A DNA stretch of 44,462 nt, from NCBI GenBank assembly GCA_026707045.1, contig JAPOXO010000113.1, forward strand, positions 1-44,462, given 5' to 3'. The translations under genes were made by a program, and so were the position numbers. The notes beneath the pieces were generated by a model that made no database searches, was not told where the DNA came from, and saw only the letters and a list, made by a program, of their open reading frames with translations. The stretch comes from Gammaproteobacteria bacterium (lineage in GTDB: Bacteria > Pseudomonadota > Gammaproteobacteria > Pseudomonadales > Azotimanducaceae). Shown here piece after piece: positions 1 to 8,786 of the stretch (within the stretch, counting starts at the first letter, position 1; every line of letters begins with the position of its first letter).

Positions 1-1
1 A

Positions 2-538
2 CCCTTAGTCTCTAGTGCACACCGAGAACGGGTACGCAACTACATAGATATTGGAGTTGCAGAGGGTGCTTCATTAGTTGTGGATGGTCGAGGTCTCACA
101 GTTGAAGGACGGGAAGATGGATTCTTTCTCGGTCCGTGTCTTTTCGACAACGTCAACTCTGACATGCAGATCTATCGGGACGAAATCTTTGGACCCGTGC
201 TGTGTGTTGTTCGAACACAGTCTCAAGAGCACGCAATGGAGCTGGTCAATGATCACGAATACGGCAATGGCACCTGCATTTTTACTCGAGACGGAGAGGC
301 AGCAAAGTACTTCGCCGACCGCATCAAGGTTGGTATGGTGGGGATCAATGTGCCACTTCCGGTTCCCGTCGCGACTCACAGCTTCGGAGGTTGGAAAAGG
401 TCACTGTTCGGCGACCTGTATGCGTATGGACCGGATGCAATTCGGTTCTACACACGTCGCAAGACCATTACTCAAAGATGGCTTTCAGGGGGCGTACGAG
501 AGAAGCTGAACTTTGCTTTCCCTAGCGATCCTCTCTAG
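2..538 (+). CDS. mmsA: Methylmalonate-semialdehyde dehydrogenase (CoA-acylating), C-terminal part
   Basis: The reading frame is open from the left edge, so the N-terminal half, including the catalytic cysteine, lies outside the window; about 178 residues remain. The family oxidises methylmalonate or malonate semialdehyde to propionyl- or acetyl-CoA in valine, thymine and inositol breakdown, in the cytoplasm. Family motifs visible are GPLVSS-type residues at the edge, GFFLGPCLFDNV, the IYRDEIFGPVL block that carries the conserved aldehyde-dehydrogenase Glu-Ile-Phe-Gly-Pro, NDHEYGNGTCIFTRDG, VGMVGINVPLPVP and HSFGGWKRSLFGD. These match MmsA better than generic aldehyde dehydrogenases because of the GNGTCIFTRDG and VGINVPLPVP segments. 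The gene ends at TAG and faces a convergent luciferase-like gene 37 bases away. It appears intact within the window. Confidence 0.9.
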   Translation, partial: PLVSSAHRERVRNYIDIGVAEGASLVVDGRGLTVEGREDGFFLGPCLFDNVNSDMQIYRDEIFGPVLCVVRTQSQEHAMELVNDHEYGNGTCIFTRDGEAAKYFADRIKVGMVGINVPLPVPVATHSFGGWKRSLFGDLYAYGPDAIRFYTRRKTITQRWLSGGVREKLNFAFPSDPL

Positions 539-543
539 TGTGC

Positions 544-567
544 GGGTCGGGTAGAGTTGTCCGACCC
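544..567. terminator. Hairpin between two convergent genes, possible bidirectional terminator
   Basis: GGGTCGG at 544-550 pairs perfectly with CCGACCC at 561-567 around a 10-base loop. It lies in the 37-base gap between the stop of mmsA (+) and the stop of the luciferase-like gene (-). There is no long T-run on either side, so an intrinsic terminator is plausible but not proven. Confidence 0.45.
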
Positions 568-575
568 ACAATCAG

Positions 576-1580
576 CTAATCAAACTGAAAATTCTTTGCG
601 GTAAATGCTTCAAGCGTCTCGTAGGATTGGTCCAGCTCGCGACTTGGCGGTGCGATGATGCTTGTAGTAATCCCTTGCCTCGCATGAGTTTGAATTCGTT
701 CGCGACACTCTTCGGCCGATCCGACAACCCCAATTTGATCTACTAGTTCGTCATGAAATGCGGCTGCCGTTCGATTGCGATCACGTGCTGCCCATCCTTC
801 GAGGATTTCATTCGCCTCATGTTCGTAGCCACACCACTTCAGGAAATTGTTGTACACGGGGTTTGAGAAATAGGGAATGAAGTGCTGTCGGAACCGATCG
901 TAACCTTCTGTCTTGTCGTCCGTCACAATTACTGCATAGCGATTCACAATCTCTAAATCCTCAATTTGCTTGCCTGCACGCTCCGCTCCTATACGAATGT
1001 GCTCAAGCATCTTGGGAAGCGCAGACTTCGGCCAAAGGTTGAGAATCACACCATCTCCATATTGAGCAGCCATTTCCAGCATTTTGGGCCTTAGTCCAGC
1101 GAGGTAAATCGGCACTGGCGGCTCCGTGGGTCTTTGAGAGTAACCTCGACTGTAAACCGTCTGCAAATCGGTGAAACTTGTTTTTTCGCCATTTAGCATG
1201 CTGCGAACCACTATTGCCGTCTCTTTGACGCGAGTTAGTGGTTTCTCGAGCTTGATCCCGTTGAAGTTTTGCATGATGATTTCGCTCGAAGAACCTAGTC
1301 CAAGAATGAAGCGCCCTGGCAGCGCTTGAGCAATTACGTCCGTAGATGCGGCGAGGACTGTAGGAGATCTGGTGTAAACGGGGACAATTGCCATCCCAAT
1401 TCGAAGCTTCTTTGTGTGGGCGGCAATGAGGGCTGCAGTCGTCATGCCATCGGGTGCTCCAGGATCTGCAAACCATCCGTCGGTATATCCGTTTTCTTCG
1501 GCCCAATGCACGAGATCAATAGTGTCTTGAAGCACTTGATTGAGTGGAAGTGATACTGCCATTCGCTTCTTCAAAGCCAT
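576..1580 (-). CDS. Luciferase-like (LLM class) flavin/F420-dependent oxidoreductase
   Basis: A 334-residue protein of the bacterial-luciferase-like TIM-barrel family, near the usual 300-350 residues. Members use FMNH2 or coenzyme F420 for oxidoreduction of diverse substrates in the cytoplasm; the substrate here cannot be told. Features seen are the N-terminal strand MAVSLPLNQVL, a WAEENGYTDGWFAD helix-strand, the LRIGMAIVPVYTRSPTVLA segment typical of the family (where an R-S/H-P turn lines the flavin phosphate site), GRFILGLGSSSEIIMQ, and PVPIYLAGLRPKMLEMAAQ. ATG start has AAGGAG about nine bases upstream. It lies downstream of the PPOX gene on the same strand (111-base gap), suggesting co-transcription. 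A second paralogue lies just beyond at 2272. F420 use is possible but not established. Confidence 0.85.
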   Translation of the reverse strand: MALKKRMAVSLPLNQVLQDTIDLVHWAEENGYTDGWFADPGAPDGMTTAALIAAHTKKLRIGMAIVPVYTRSPTVLAASTDVIAQALPGRFILGLGSSSEIIMQNFNGIKLEKPLTRVKETAIVVRSMLNGEKTSFTDLQTVYSRGYSQRPTEPPVPIYLAGLRPKMLEMAAQYGDGVILNLWPKSALPKMLEHIRIGAERAGKQIEDLEIVNRYAVIVTDDKTEGYDRFRQHFIPYFSNPVYNNFLKWCGYEHEANEILEGWAARDRNRTAAAFHDELVDQIGVVGSAEECRERIQTHARQGITTSIIAPPSRELDQSYETLEAFTAKNFQFD

Positions 1581-1691
1581 AGACTCAGTCTCCTTGATTC
1601 GACAGGGTTAAAAGCTAAGAACCAGTAACCATGGTTGATTTGGGGCTTGCTCGCAATTTTATTGGCAGGCGTAGATGCCGTTTCCGGTGTA

Positions 1692-2165
1692 CTAGTAGCG
1701 GCCGCCCAATTTTGCATGATCCCATGAGATGAATCGTTGCGGAATGAACTTCAATACGACACGCTTTGAAGCCGTACCGCCCACCGATTCTCTTAGCTTT
1801 TCTCGTTGTTCCTTTGTGAGGCTCCGGCCTTTAGCATTAATGTTCACCAATGTCTCTGCCACGGTATCTTGGTCTTCAACGATCTCAGTCTGGGCATAGA
1901 CAACAAGCCCTTTGAGTTCGGCATACTCCTCCCCCGATTCAATCAGTAGTGAAGCACGGGGATCTCGTTTCCAGTTATTCACCTTTTGGCTCTTCGCGAA
2001 CGTTGTGCAATAGCAGTTCCGATTCGCATCTGCGTAGTACCACATCGGCATCGGATGTGGAAATCCAGTGCGACCGTTCGACACGATGATCAGTGTGTGC
2101 GAACTAGCGAGATACTCGTCAATCTCAGAATCTGTAAGTTCGATCGTTTTTCTTCGAGATGGCAT
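1692..2165 (-). CDS. PPOX-class (pyridoxamine-phosphate-oxidase-like) FMN/F420-binding protein
   Basis: A 157-residue split-barrel flavin-reductase-fold protein. The family includes pyridoxamine 5'-phosphate oxidase relatives and F420-dependent reductases. Seen are ELTDSEIDEYLASSHTLIIV near residues 10-29, HPMPMWYYADANRNCYCTT at about 37-55 (the strand pair PMxMWY is typical), KSQKVNNWKRDPRASLLIE at about 58-76 (phosphate-binding K and WKRDPR), and WDHAKLGGRY at the C-terminus, which resembles the W-x-K-L end of general-stress/PPOX proteins. It is flanked by two luciferase-like proteins, which favours a role in the same flavin or F420 chemistry. The 106-base gap to the divergent gene at 2272 probably holds promoters for both directions. 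Substrate unknown. Confidence 0.8.
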   Translation of the reverse strand: MPSRRKTIELTDSEIDEYLASSHTLIIVSNGRTGFPHPMPMWYYADANRNCYCTTFAKSQKVNNWKRDPRASLLIESGEEYAELKGLVVYAQTEIVEDQDTVAETLVNINAKGRSLTKEQREKLRESVGGTASKRVVLKFIPQRFISWDHAKLGGRY

Positions 2166-2271
2166 GTGCTAAGTCTCAGCAGCGTCTGGGTACGTTCATT
2201 AAACACAAACTCTCCTGATGGACTATTCGGTTCTGCTAAGGTATGCAACTCTTCCGTAAGAATCAGCAATC

Positions 2272-3270
2272 ATGCGGCTTGGCATTCTCTGTGGAATCGG
2301 CAATAACTGGCGAAAAACCATCGAAAAGGTGCGTATCGCCGAGTCTTTAGGCTACGAAATGGTGGCAACTGGTGAAGCTTGGGGTACTTCTACCCTTCCT
2401 TGGATGACTTTACTTGCTACTCACACGGAACGAATTCAAATCGGAACATCGATCCTAAACGTCTATTCAAGATCTCCGGCTGCCATCGCGCAGGAATTCG
2501 CCATGCTTGACGTGCTATCAGATGGAAGGATGATCTGTGGCCTCGGCTCTTCTGGCCACCGTGTCATCGAGCACTTTCATGGTGTTGAGTTCAAGACACC
2601 ATTGAGAAGGTTGCGCGAATACGTGGAGATCATCAATACGCTCGTTGCCGGCGATCGGCTCGAGTACGAAGGCAAGATATTTCAGATGTCGCGTGGATTT
2701 ACTTTGGACTACCAACGACCTCGTACCCACATTCCAATCTACATTGCGGCAATCACTCCAAAATCCATTGTTCAGACCGGAGAAATTGCGGACGGCATCT
2801 TTCCCATCCACTGGCCTAGAGAGCATTTTTCCACTCTTCGTACACAGCTTGTAGCTGGAGCATCCAAGACAGGTCGAAGCGCCGATGCCATTACCATCGC
2901 GCCCTTTACGAACGTATACGAACTCAACGGGAAGGACGACGAAAGTGTTTGGATGGCCGCCCGGGCTCCACTGTTTTATTACATCAATCGGATGGGTGAC
3001 TTCTATTGGAATATGCTGGCAGACAATGGATTTGAGAAGGAAGTACTTACCTCGCGAGAGGCTTGGAGCCAACGGGACCGTGCAGGTGCGATGTCTGCGA
3101 TTAGCAAAGACATGGTGCGAGAAATTCAGGTAATTGGCGCGCGCGAAGAGCTGTCCGCGCAATTAAGAGAACGATCCGACCTGGGTGCCGATGTCCAACT
3201 AATCCCTATGCCGACGGGAACAACTGATCAAGTTGCGGGGCAGCTTGAGCAATTCATCAGCGAATCATAG
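2272..3270 (+). CDS. Luciferase-like (LLM class) flavin/F420-dependent oxidoreductase, second copy
   Basis: A 332-residue TIM-barrel flavoprotein related to but clearly distinct from the product of 576-1580. Diagnostic stretches are GIGNNWRKTIEKVRIAESLG, RIQIGTSILNVYSRSPAAIA (the family flavin-phosphate segment), GRMICGLGSSGHRVIEHFHG, and IPIYIAAITPKSIVQTGEIA. The ATG start follows a 106-base divergent promoter region. The two copies face outward around the PPOX gene. Sequence shows fold and family only; cofactor (FMN or F420) and substrate are undetermined. Confidence 0.85.
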   Translation: MRLGILCGIGNNWRKTIEKVRIAESLGYEMVATGEAWGTSTLPWMTLLATHTERIQIGTSILNVYSRSPAAIAQEFAMLDVLSDGRMICGLGSSGHRVIEHFHGVEFKTPLRRLREYVEIINTLVAGDRLEYEGKIFQMSRGFTLDYQRPRTHIPIYIAAITPKSIVQTGEIADGIFPIHWPREHFSTLRTQLVAGASKTGRSADAITIAPFTNVYELNGKDDESVWMAARAPLFYYINRMGDFYWNMLADNGFEKEVLTSREAWSQRDRAGAMSAISKDMVREIQVIGAREELSAQLRERSDLGADVQLIPMPTGTTDQVAGQLEQFISES

Positions 3271-3345
3271 GCACTGGAATTGGCGTGTTCAGATTAGAAC
3301 GGCGGTCGTTCCACTAAAGAGACAACGAATTTCCAATACAACGCA

Positions 3346-4578
3346 ATGACGAAATTGAACGACTACGAATTTCGCCCAGTGGCCCTGGGCGAGTTGAAGC
3401 AATTCCTTAGTTTGCAGCGCTATGTATTTGCCGGCGATGCTAGCCCGTCAAAGGAAAAGAAAGAAGAGGAAGACACGAACCTCTTGGAACGCGAAAACGC
3501 AAAGGCTGCATTTTTCAAGGGAAAGATTGTTGCTACGTTTGGTCAATTTCCTTTTCAGATGCGGTTTAACGGTAAGGAAGTTCAAGCGGATGGAGTCACC
3601 TCGGTTGGAACCGATCCAGGTCATCGACGCAGAGGGCTCGTTCGCAAGTTGGTCACCGACCGACTTCGAAAAGCTTACGAAGAAGAGATCCCTGCATCCA
3701 TTCTGTGGGCTTCGATGGGGGCCATTTATCAACGCTTTGGATATGGATTGGCTTCGTCTGGTTACAGATATCAATTTGATCCCCGCATGGCCGAGATTCA
3801 GTTTGATTCAATTTCATCGAAAGGGAGCATTACACGGTTCGAACCAGGCGTCGCACCTGCTGTAGTTCGAGAACTCTATGAAGAGTATCGAACTCCAAGA
3901 AACCTCTTGCTACACCGTCCATCCGCGGTCTGGGACAAAGCGTATTTCGGACCGAACCCCAACTACCACTATGCGGTTCGCTACGAAGAAAGCGGCAAGC
4001 CAGATGGTTACATTTCCTACCGATTGCGTGAGATTCCTAATTCGACGGACGGTCCCGACCAAAGACTGAGTGTTCAGGATTTCGTTTACCTAAATAACGA
4101 GGCTTATCGTGCGCTTTGGGACTACATTCGAAATCACGATCTGGTGAAGGAGGTTGTGATTTACGCTCCATTGGACGACCCCGCGACTCACATGCTTCTG
4201 GAACCTAGACTTCTTCATCCACGTTGGTTTGAGGGAGTTTGGCTGCGAGTTGTGGATGTCCAGAAACTGACATCTAGCAGGAGCTACCCAATCAAAGGCA
4301 GTGTGTGTTTCGAAGTCGAGGAAGACACAGACTGTCAGTGGAACGTGGGTCGATATCGAGTAGAGTCAGATGGTCGAGAATGTATGGTTACTAAGACTGG
4401 GGACGACGCTGACTTTCAAATTAGCATCAATGGACTTGCTTCACTGCTAAGCGGTCAAACTTCTCTGTCTGTGCTATGCCATTCAGGTAGAGCAGAGCTT
4501 CAGGATCGAGACAGATTGCCATACATTGACGGATTCTTTGCAACCCGTTACAAACCACATTGTGTCGACGATTTTTGA
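3346..4578 (+). CDS. Eis-like GNAT N-acetyltransferase with C-terminal SCP2-type domain
   Basis: A 410-residue protein matching the Eis family (about 400 residues), which acetylates amines on aminoglycosides, peptides or other substrates using acetyl-CoA. The first GNAT domain contains the acetyl-CoA pyrophosphate-binding loop TSVGTDPGHRRRGLVRKL at residues 85-102. Tyr133 in YQRFGYGLAS aligns with the catalytic Tyr of mycobacterial Eis. A second GNAT-like region follows, then a C-terminal sterol-carrier-like fold (SVCFEVEEDTDCQWNVGRYR onwards). The protein ends in Phe (DGFFATRYKPHCVDDF); in Eis the C-terminal Phe carboxylate acts as the catalytic base, so this end looks functional. There are 75 bases between it and the upstream luciferase-like gene, so co-transcription is possible. 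The natural substrate is unknown. Confidence 0.8.
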   Translation: MTKLNDYEFRPVALGELKQFLSLQRYVFAGDASPSKEKKEEEDTNLLERENAKAAFFKGKIVATFGQFPFQMRFNGKEVQADGVTSVGTDPGHRRRGLVRKLVTDRLRKAYEEEIPASILWASMGAIYQRFGYGLASSGYRYQFDPRMAEIQFDSISSKGSITRFEPGVAPAVVRELYEEYRTPRNLLLHRPSAVWDKAYFGPNPNYHYAVRYEESGKPDGYISYRLREIPNSTDGPDQRLSVQDFVYLNNEAYRALWDYIRNHDLVKEVVIYAPLDDPATHMLLEPRLLHPRWFEGVWLRVVDVQKLTSSRSYPIKGSVCFEVEEDTDCQWNVGRYRVESDGRECMVTKTGDDADFQISINGLASLLSGQTSLSVLCHSGRAELQDRDRLPYIDGFFATRYKPHCVDDF

Positions 4579-4609
4579 GTCTCAAAATGGGACAGGGACG
4601 CTCATAGAG

Positions 4610-5521
4610 TCAGTCGAGGAGGCACTCTAGGTGGATGGCGGAGCATCGAGCTAGGGCATTGACGTCATATCCTCCTTCCAATGTGGAAACAACGCGACCT
4701 TTCGCGTAGGTCTGTGCCATGTCCACGATCCACTGAGAGATCCAGCGAAAGTCCTCGTCCTGCAGTTGCAATTGCGCCAATGGATCTTCAGCGTGTGCGT
4801 CGAATCCAGCTGACACAAGTATGAGGTCCGGCCGATGTTGAATCAATGGTTGAGTCCAATTCTGTTCAATTGCCTCTCTGAATCTCGATCCATTTGTTCC
4901 TGCAGGCAGGGGTGTATTCACGATGTTGGATCTGTCGATGTCTTGCATTCGATATGGATAGAACGGAAATTGAAAGCTTGAGCAGACTAGAACTTCCGGT
5001 CGGTCGGCAAACATCTCAACAGTTCCGTTTCCGTGGTGAACGTCGAAGTCGAGCACAGCGACCCGTTCGACGGTGTCCAACGCATAGTCCGCCGCAATTG
5101 CCACGCTATTGAACAAACAAAATCCCATAGCTTGCACTGACTCGGCATGGTGTCCTGGTGGCCGAACGACGCAAAATGACCTTCTATGTCTTCCAGAGAG
5201 AGATTCCCTCACTGCTGAGACTGCTGCTCCGACCGCCCTACGCGATGCATTCAACGAGTTAGGACCCATTGATGTATCGGCATCAACTCGAACTAGACCG
5301 GCGGTAGGGGCTAGCGAGGCAATTTGATCGACAAAATCTCGATCGTGAACTCTTGCCAATTCTTCGTTGCTCGCTAATTCAGGAACTATCCGTTCAACTT
5401 TCTCAACCAGTTCAGAGGCTTCAATAAGCCTAGAAACAGCAGAAAGTCTCTGAGGCGATTCGGGATGCCCTGGAGGAGTTTCATGGAGAAGGAAATCCGG
5501 ATGCGTGAACAATGCGGTCAT
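4610..5521 (-). CDS. Histone-deacetylase-family (acetylpolyamine/acetoin-type) zinc amidohydrolase
   Basis: A 303-residue bacterial member of the arginase/deacetylase superfamily, class II HDAC-like. It hydrolyses amide-linked acetyl (or similar acyl) groups; bacterial members act on acetylpolyamines or unknown substrates. Seen are HPDFLLHETPPGHPESPQRL at 7-26, the catalytic His pair in RPPGHHAE (His124, His125), the zinc site DFDVHHGNGT (Asp160, His162) and the third ligand in SAGFDAHAEDP (Asp241), so all catalytic residues are present. It is the last gene of the minus-strand run starting at 11676, 15 bases after the CoA-transferase gene. In that context it may deacylate an imported acylated amine or peptide, which is inference. 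Confidence 0.87.
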   Translation of the reverse strand: MTALFTHPDFLLHETPPGHPESPQRLSAVSRLIEASELVEKVERIVPELASNEELARVHDRDFVDQIASLAPTAGLVRVDADTSMGPNSLNASRRAVGAAVSAVRESLSGRHRRSFCVVRPPGHHAESVQAMGFCLFNSVAIAADYALDTVERVAVLDFDVHHGNGTVEMFADRPEVLVCSSFQFPFYPYRMQDIDRSNIVNTPLPAGTNGSRFREAIEQNWTQPLIQHRPDLILVSAGFDAHAEDPLAQLQLQDEDFRWISQWIVDMAQTYAKGRVVSTLEGGYDVNALARCSAIHLECLLD

Positions 5522-5536
5522 AACAGTCTTGCCGAT

Positions 5537-6664
5537 TCAGTTCTCGAATTCAGCCCGGATTGCTTCGCTGTGCTCACCTATGCGAGGAAGCCTTAGGTTA
5601 CGAGATTTGCGATTGGAATCTGGGTGTGCTGGAATAGATACGACACCGGTTTCACTCTCTATTTCCCATCTTCTCAGTTGCATATGACGAGCGAAATCGG
5701 CCATATTGTTCAGCTCACCAAATGCAATCCGAGCCGACAAAAGCAACTCACACATCTCTTTCCGTGTGCGTTTGCCGAAAAAGTCTTGAACGAGGCCATC
5801 CACCGCCTCGCGTCTAGACATGCGAGCAGCGTTGTCAACATAGTTCGGATTGGAAACTAGATCCGGGCGATTCAAGACTTCGTTTGCGAACGAAGCCCAT
5901 TCGTGGTCGTTTTGAACGGAGATCACAATTACATGCCCATCGGAAGTCGAGAATCCTCCGTAAGGGGTAATCGAAGGATGCGCTAGACCAATTCTCTCCG
6001 GTCCGTGCCCCTTGTCTTCATGATGAATTAGGGGAACGCTCATCCATTCGCCCATTACGTCAAATAGTGACAATTTGATGCTTGTCCCCAAGCCGGTCTT
6101 GAACTTCCGTACCAGCGCTTCGTTGATAGCGAGCGCGGCCGATATTCCTGTTGCAGTATCGACCACAGACACGCCCACGCGCCCCAGTTCTCCCGGACCG
6201 CCAGAAATCGAGATCAATCCAGACTCGGCCTGGATGAGAAGATCGTATGCTTTCATTTGAGCGTATCTTCCTTCTTCTCCGTATCCCGAAATATCGCAAG
6301 TGATGAGGTGCGGGAACTCTTTACGCAACTCGTCTGAACCCAATCCCACACGTGCTGCGGCACCTACCGCTAGGTTTTGGAGGAAAACATCACCCTTTCG
6401 AAGGATGCGTTTAATGAGAGCGACATCGTTGGGATTCTTGATATCCACAACGAGCGACTCTTTGCCTCGATTAGACCATGCAAAGTACGCGCTTTGACCA
6501 TTCGCCGCTGTGTCGTAGCTTCGAGCAAAATCGCCCGAGTCACGTTCAAGCTTGATCACACGCGCACCAGCGTCGACAAGACGACAGCTAGCCACTGGAG
6601 CAGCAACAGCCTGTTCCAAAGCTACAACAAGAACACCGTCAAGCGGCAATTCGTTTGAACTCAT
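5537..6664 (-). CDS. CaiB/BaiF (class III) CoA transferase family protein
   Basis: A 375-residue protein of the formyl-CoA/carnitine-CoA transferase family, which moves CoA between carboxylic acids through an Asp-anhydride intermediate. The N-terminal block LPLDGVLVVALEQAVAAPVA and GARVIKLERDSGDFAR are typical of CaiB/Frc. Asp169 in GVSVVDTATG is at the catalytic Asp position (Asp169 in formyl-CoA transferase). Length is near the usual 380-430. Its ATG overlaps the stop of yejE by four bases (ATGA), indicating translational coupling with the importer genes. The acyl substrate is unknown; the operon suggests activation of an imported or released acid. Confidence 0.88.
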   Translation of the reverse strand: MSSNELPLDGVLVVALEQAVAAPVASCRLVDAGARVIKLERDSGDFARSYDTAANGQSAYFAWSNRGKESLVVDIKNPNDVALIKRILRKGDVFLQNLAVGAAARVGLGSDELRKEFPHLITCDISGYGEEGRYAQMKAYDLLIQAESGLISISGGPGELGRVGVSVVDTATGISAALAINEALVRKFKTGLGTSIKLSLFDVMGEWMSVPLIHHEDKGHGPERIGLAHPSITPYGGFSTSDGHVIVISVQNDHEWASFANEVLNRPDLVSNPNYVDNAARMSRREAVDGLVQDFFGKRTRKEMCELLLSARIAFGELNNMADFARHMQLRRWEIESETGVVSIPAHPDSNRKSRNLRLPRIGEHSEAIRAEFEN

Positions 6665-7713
6665 ACTGCAACCGGAGTCGCGGATGGTGCCGCATGAACA
6701 GAAATGGAACGGCGTGGATCAAGAGCATCGCGCACTGCCTCGCCGATAAAGATGAGCAAGGTAAGCATCACCACCAAAGTGGTGAAGACTCCAGCCGCGA
6801 TCCACCAGGAGTTCAGATTGGCTTTTGCTGTCGAGAGCAATCTGCCTAAAGATGGAGCGTCGTAAGGAAGGCCAAATCCCAAAAAATCCAATCCGGTCAA
6901 AATGGTTATCGAATTCGTCAAGATGAACGGAAAGTAGGTGAGGGACGCGACCGCAGCATTGGGCAAAACGTGACGAAGCATGATTAGCGTCTGTCGTACT
7001 CCAAGAGCTTGTGCAGCTCGAACGAATTCGAAATTTCTTGCGCGTAGAAACTCGGCTCTCACCACACCGACCAATGCCATCCAAGAAAACATGACCAGAA
7101 TGCCCAACAGCCAAAACACGTTGGGCTCGATCATGCTGGCCAAAATGATGAGTAGAAATAGGATGGGAAGACCAGCCCAGACTTCCACAACTCGCTGGCC
7201 AAACAAATCGACCATGCCCCCAAAGTATCCTTGAAGAGCTCCTACAAGAATTCCTATAACGGAGCTCAAGACAGTCAGCGTCAATCCGAATAGAACTGAC
7301 AATCGGAATCCATACAGCAGTTTTGCAAAGATGTCCGAACCCAATCCGTCGGTTCCCATGAGGTGAGCGCCGTCAGGACTGGCGGGCACAGCGTTTTTGT
7401 ACCAGTCTATAGTGTCGTGAGAAAAGCGAATTGGCGGCCATATTGCCCATCCGTCTGAAGCGATTAGATCTTGTACATAAGGGTCGATGTACCAGGCTTC
7501 AGTTTCCAGCACTCCTCCAAGCTCCTTTTCCGTATAGGAAAAGAGCATCGGGAGGTGTAGTTTTCCATTGAGTGAGAAAACGATAGGTTTATCGTTGGCG
7601 ATGAATTCAGCAAGAAGGGCGACCAGGAATAAGGACAGAAAAATCCAGAGAGAATAGAACCCTCTCTTATTGGCCTTGAAGTTCGCCAGTCGTCTTTGAT
7701 TGAGCGGACTCAT
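6661..7713 (-). CDS. yejE: YejE-type peptide ABC transporter permease
   Basis: A 350-residue inner-membrane permease of the OppC/YejE class (E. coli YejE is about 341). An N-terminal membrane segment at about 22-40 is followed by the long periplasmic loop characteristic of YejE (GAHLMGTDGLGSDIFAKLL marks its end), then the permease domain with GFRLSVLFGLTLTVLSSVIG and an EAA-like loop FVRAAQALGVRQTLIMLRHV. The YejABEF system imports peptides such as microcin C in enterobacteria. Its start overlaps yejB by four bases (ATGA) and its stop overlaps the CoA-transferase start. No yejF ATPase gene follows, which is unusual. Confidence 0.9.
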   Translation of the reverse strand: MSPLNQRRLANFKANKRGFYSLWIFLSLFLVALLAEFIANDKPIVFSLNGKLHLPMLFSYTEKELGGVLETEAWYIDPYVQDLIASDGWAIWPPIRFSHDTIDWYKNAVPASPDGAHLMGTDGLGSDIFAKLLYGFRLSVLFGLTLTVLSSVIGILVGALQGYFGGMVDLFGQRVVEVWAGLPILFLLIILASMIEPNVFWLLGILVMFSWMALVGVVRAEFLRARNFEFVRAAQALGVRQTLIMLRHVLPNAAVASLTYFPFILTNSITILTGLDFLGFGLPYDAPSLGRLLSTAKANLNSWWIAAGVFTTLVVMLTLLIFIGEAVRDALDPRRSISVHAAPSATPVAV

Positions 7714-8786
7714 GTGACTCGTTTTTCAAAGTCGATTCGAGGATCGACAAGCACGTAGACCAGATCACCAATCAGCTGCATGACCAACGCAAGCAGACTG
7801 AAGCAAAAGAGTGTCGCAAACAAAATTGGGTAATCCCTGACAACAACTGCTTCATATCCCAGCAAACCAATTCCATCGAGTGAGAAGATCACCTCAATAA
7901 GAAAGGCCCCTGTGAAAATGATTCCGACGAAAGCGGCGGGAAAGCCAGAAATGACGATCAGCATGGCATTGCGGAAGACATGGCCGAAGAGCACCCGTTT
8001 TGGTGTTAATCCCTTGGCTCGCGCGGTCATAACAAATTGCTTGCTGATTTCTTCGAGAAAGCAGTTTTTGGTAAGCATCGTCAGAGTGGCGAAGCCGCCC
8101 ATAGTCAAAGCTATTACTGGGAGCGCAATGTGCCAAAGAACGTCGAACACTCTGCCAAAGAACCCCAGTTCGTCGAACGAATCCGATAGTAGGTTTCGCA
8201 TTGGGAACCAATTTAGCCACTCGCCGCCGGCGAAAAATACGACCAAGATGATTGCGAACAGAAACTGTGGGATTGCGTAGGCCGTAAACACGGCTGCACT
8301 CGTCCATATGTCGAATGGAGCTCCATCGCGTACGGCTTTGGCGATTCCCAACGGGATTGAGATCGAGTAGATCAAGAACATGGAACTCAATCCAAGTGCG
8401 AGTGAAACCGGAAGTCTCTCCAATACGATTTCGAGCACCGAACGATCTTGAAAATAGCTCGTCCCAAAGTCTAGTCTCATGTAGTTCCACAGCATCAAGA
8501 CGAATCTCTCGTGTGATGGCTTATCGAACCCAAAGTGTTTGTTGATTTCTTCAATGAACTCTGGGTCCAACCCAGAGGCTCCCATGTACGCCGATTGGTC
8601 GGAAGGACCCATGCTCTCTGCTGTGGAGACGCTAGCCGTCGTAGAGACATTGAGACCGGAGAACTGAGCAATCGCTTGCTCGACTGGTCCTCCAGGTGCA
8701 AACTGGATCACGACAAAATTCACCAACATAATGCCGAATAGCGTTAGTGGAATGAGAATTAGTCTTCGGAGGATGTACTGGAGCAC
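7710..8786 (-). CDS. yejB: YejB-type peptide ABC transporter permease
   Basis: A 358-residue inner-membrane permease (E. coli YejB about 364). It begins with MLQYILRRLILIPLTLFGIM, the typical OppB/YejB first helix, followed by QFAPGGPVEQAIAQ and a long periplasmic insert (about residues 40-85) that distinguishes YejB from OppB. The EAA loop is FVMTARAKGLTPKRVLFGHV, and the C-terminal block includes GIGLLGYEAVVVRDYPILF. The start is GTG, directly abutting the stop of yejA with no spacer; the stop overlaps the yejE start by four bases. It would pair with YejE in the membrane. Confidence 0.9.
   Translation of the reverse strand: MLQYILRRLILIPLTLFGIMLVNFVVIQFAPGGPVEQAIAQFSGLNVSTTASVSTAESMGPSDQSAYMGASGLDPEFIEEINKHFGFDKPSHERFVLMLWNYMRLDFGTSYFQDRSVLEIVLERLPVSLALGLSSMFLIYSISIPLGIAKAVRDGAPFDIWTSAAVFTAYAIPQFLFAIILVVFFAGGEWLNWFPMRNLLSDSFDELGFFGRVFDVLWHIALPVIALTMGGFATLTMLTKNCFLEEISKQFVMTARAKGLTPKRVLFGHVFRNAMLIVISGFPAAFVGIIFTGAFLIEVIFSLDGIGLLGYEAVVVRDYPILFATLFCFSLLALVMQLIGDLVYVLVDPRIDFEKRVT

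Noticed and set aside
2518-3162. 214-residue open frame on the minus strand
   Set aside because: It lies wholly opposite the luciferase-like gene and has no family features; it is a shadow of that gene.
7894-8490. 198-residue open frame on the minus strand in yejB
   Set aside because: Out-of-frame shadow of yejB, with no hydrophobic pattern or motifs of its own.
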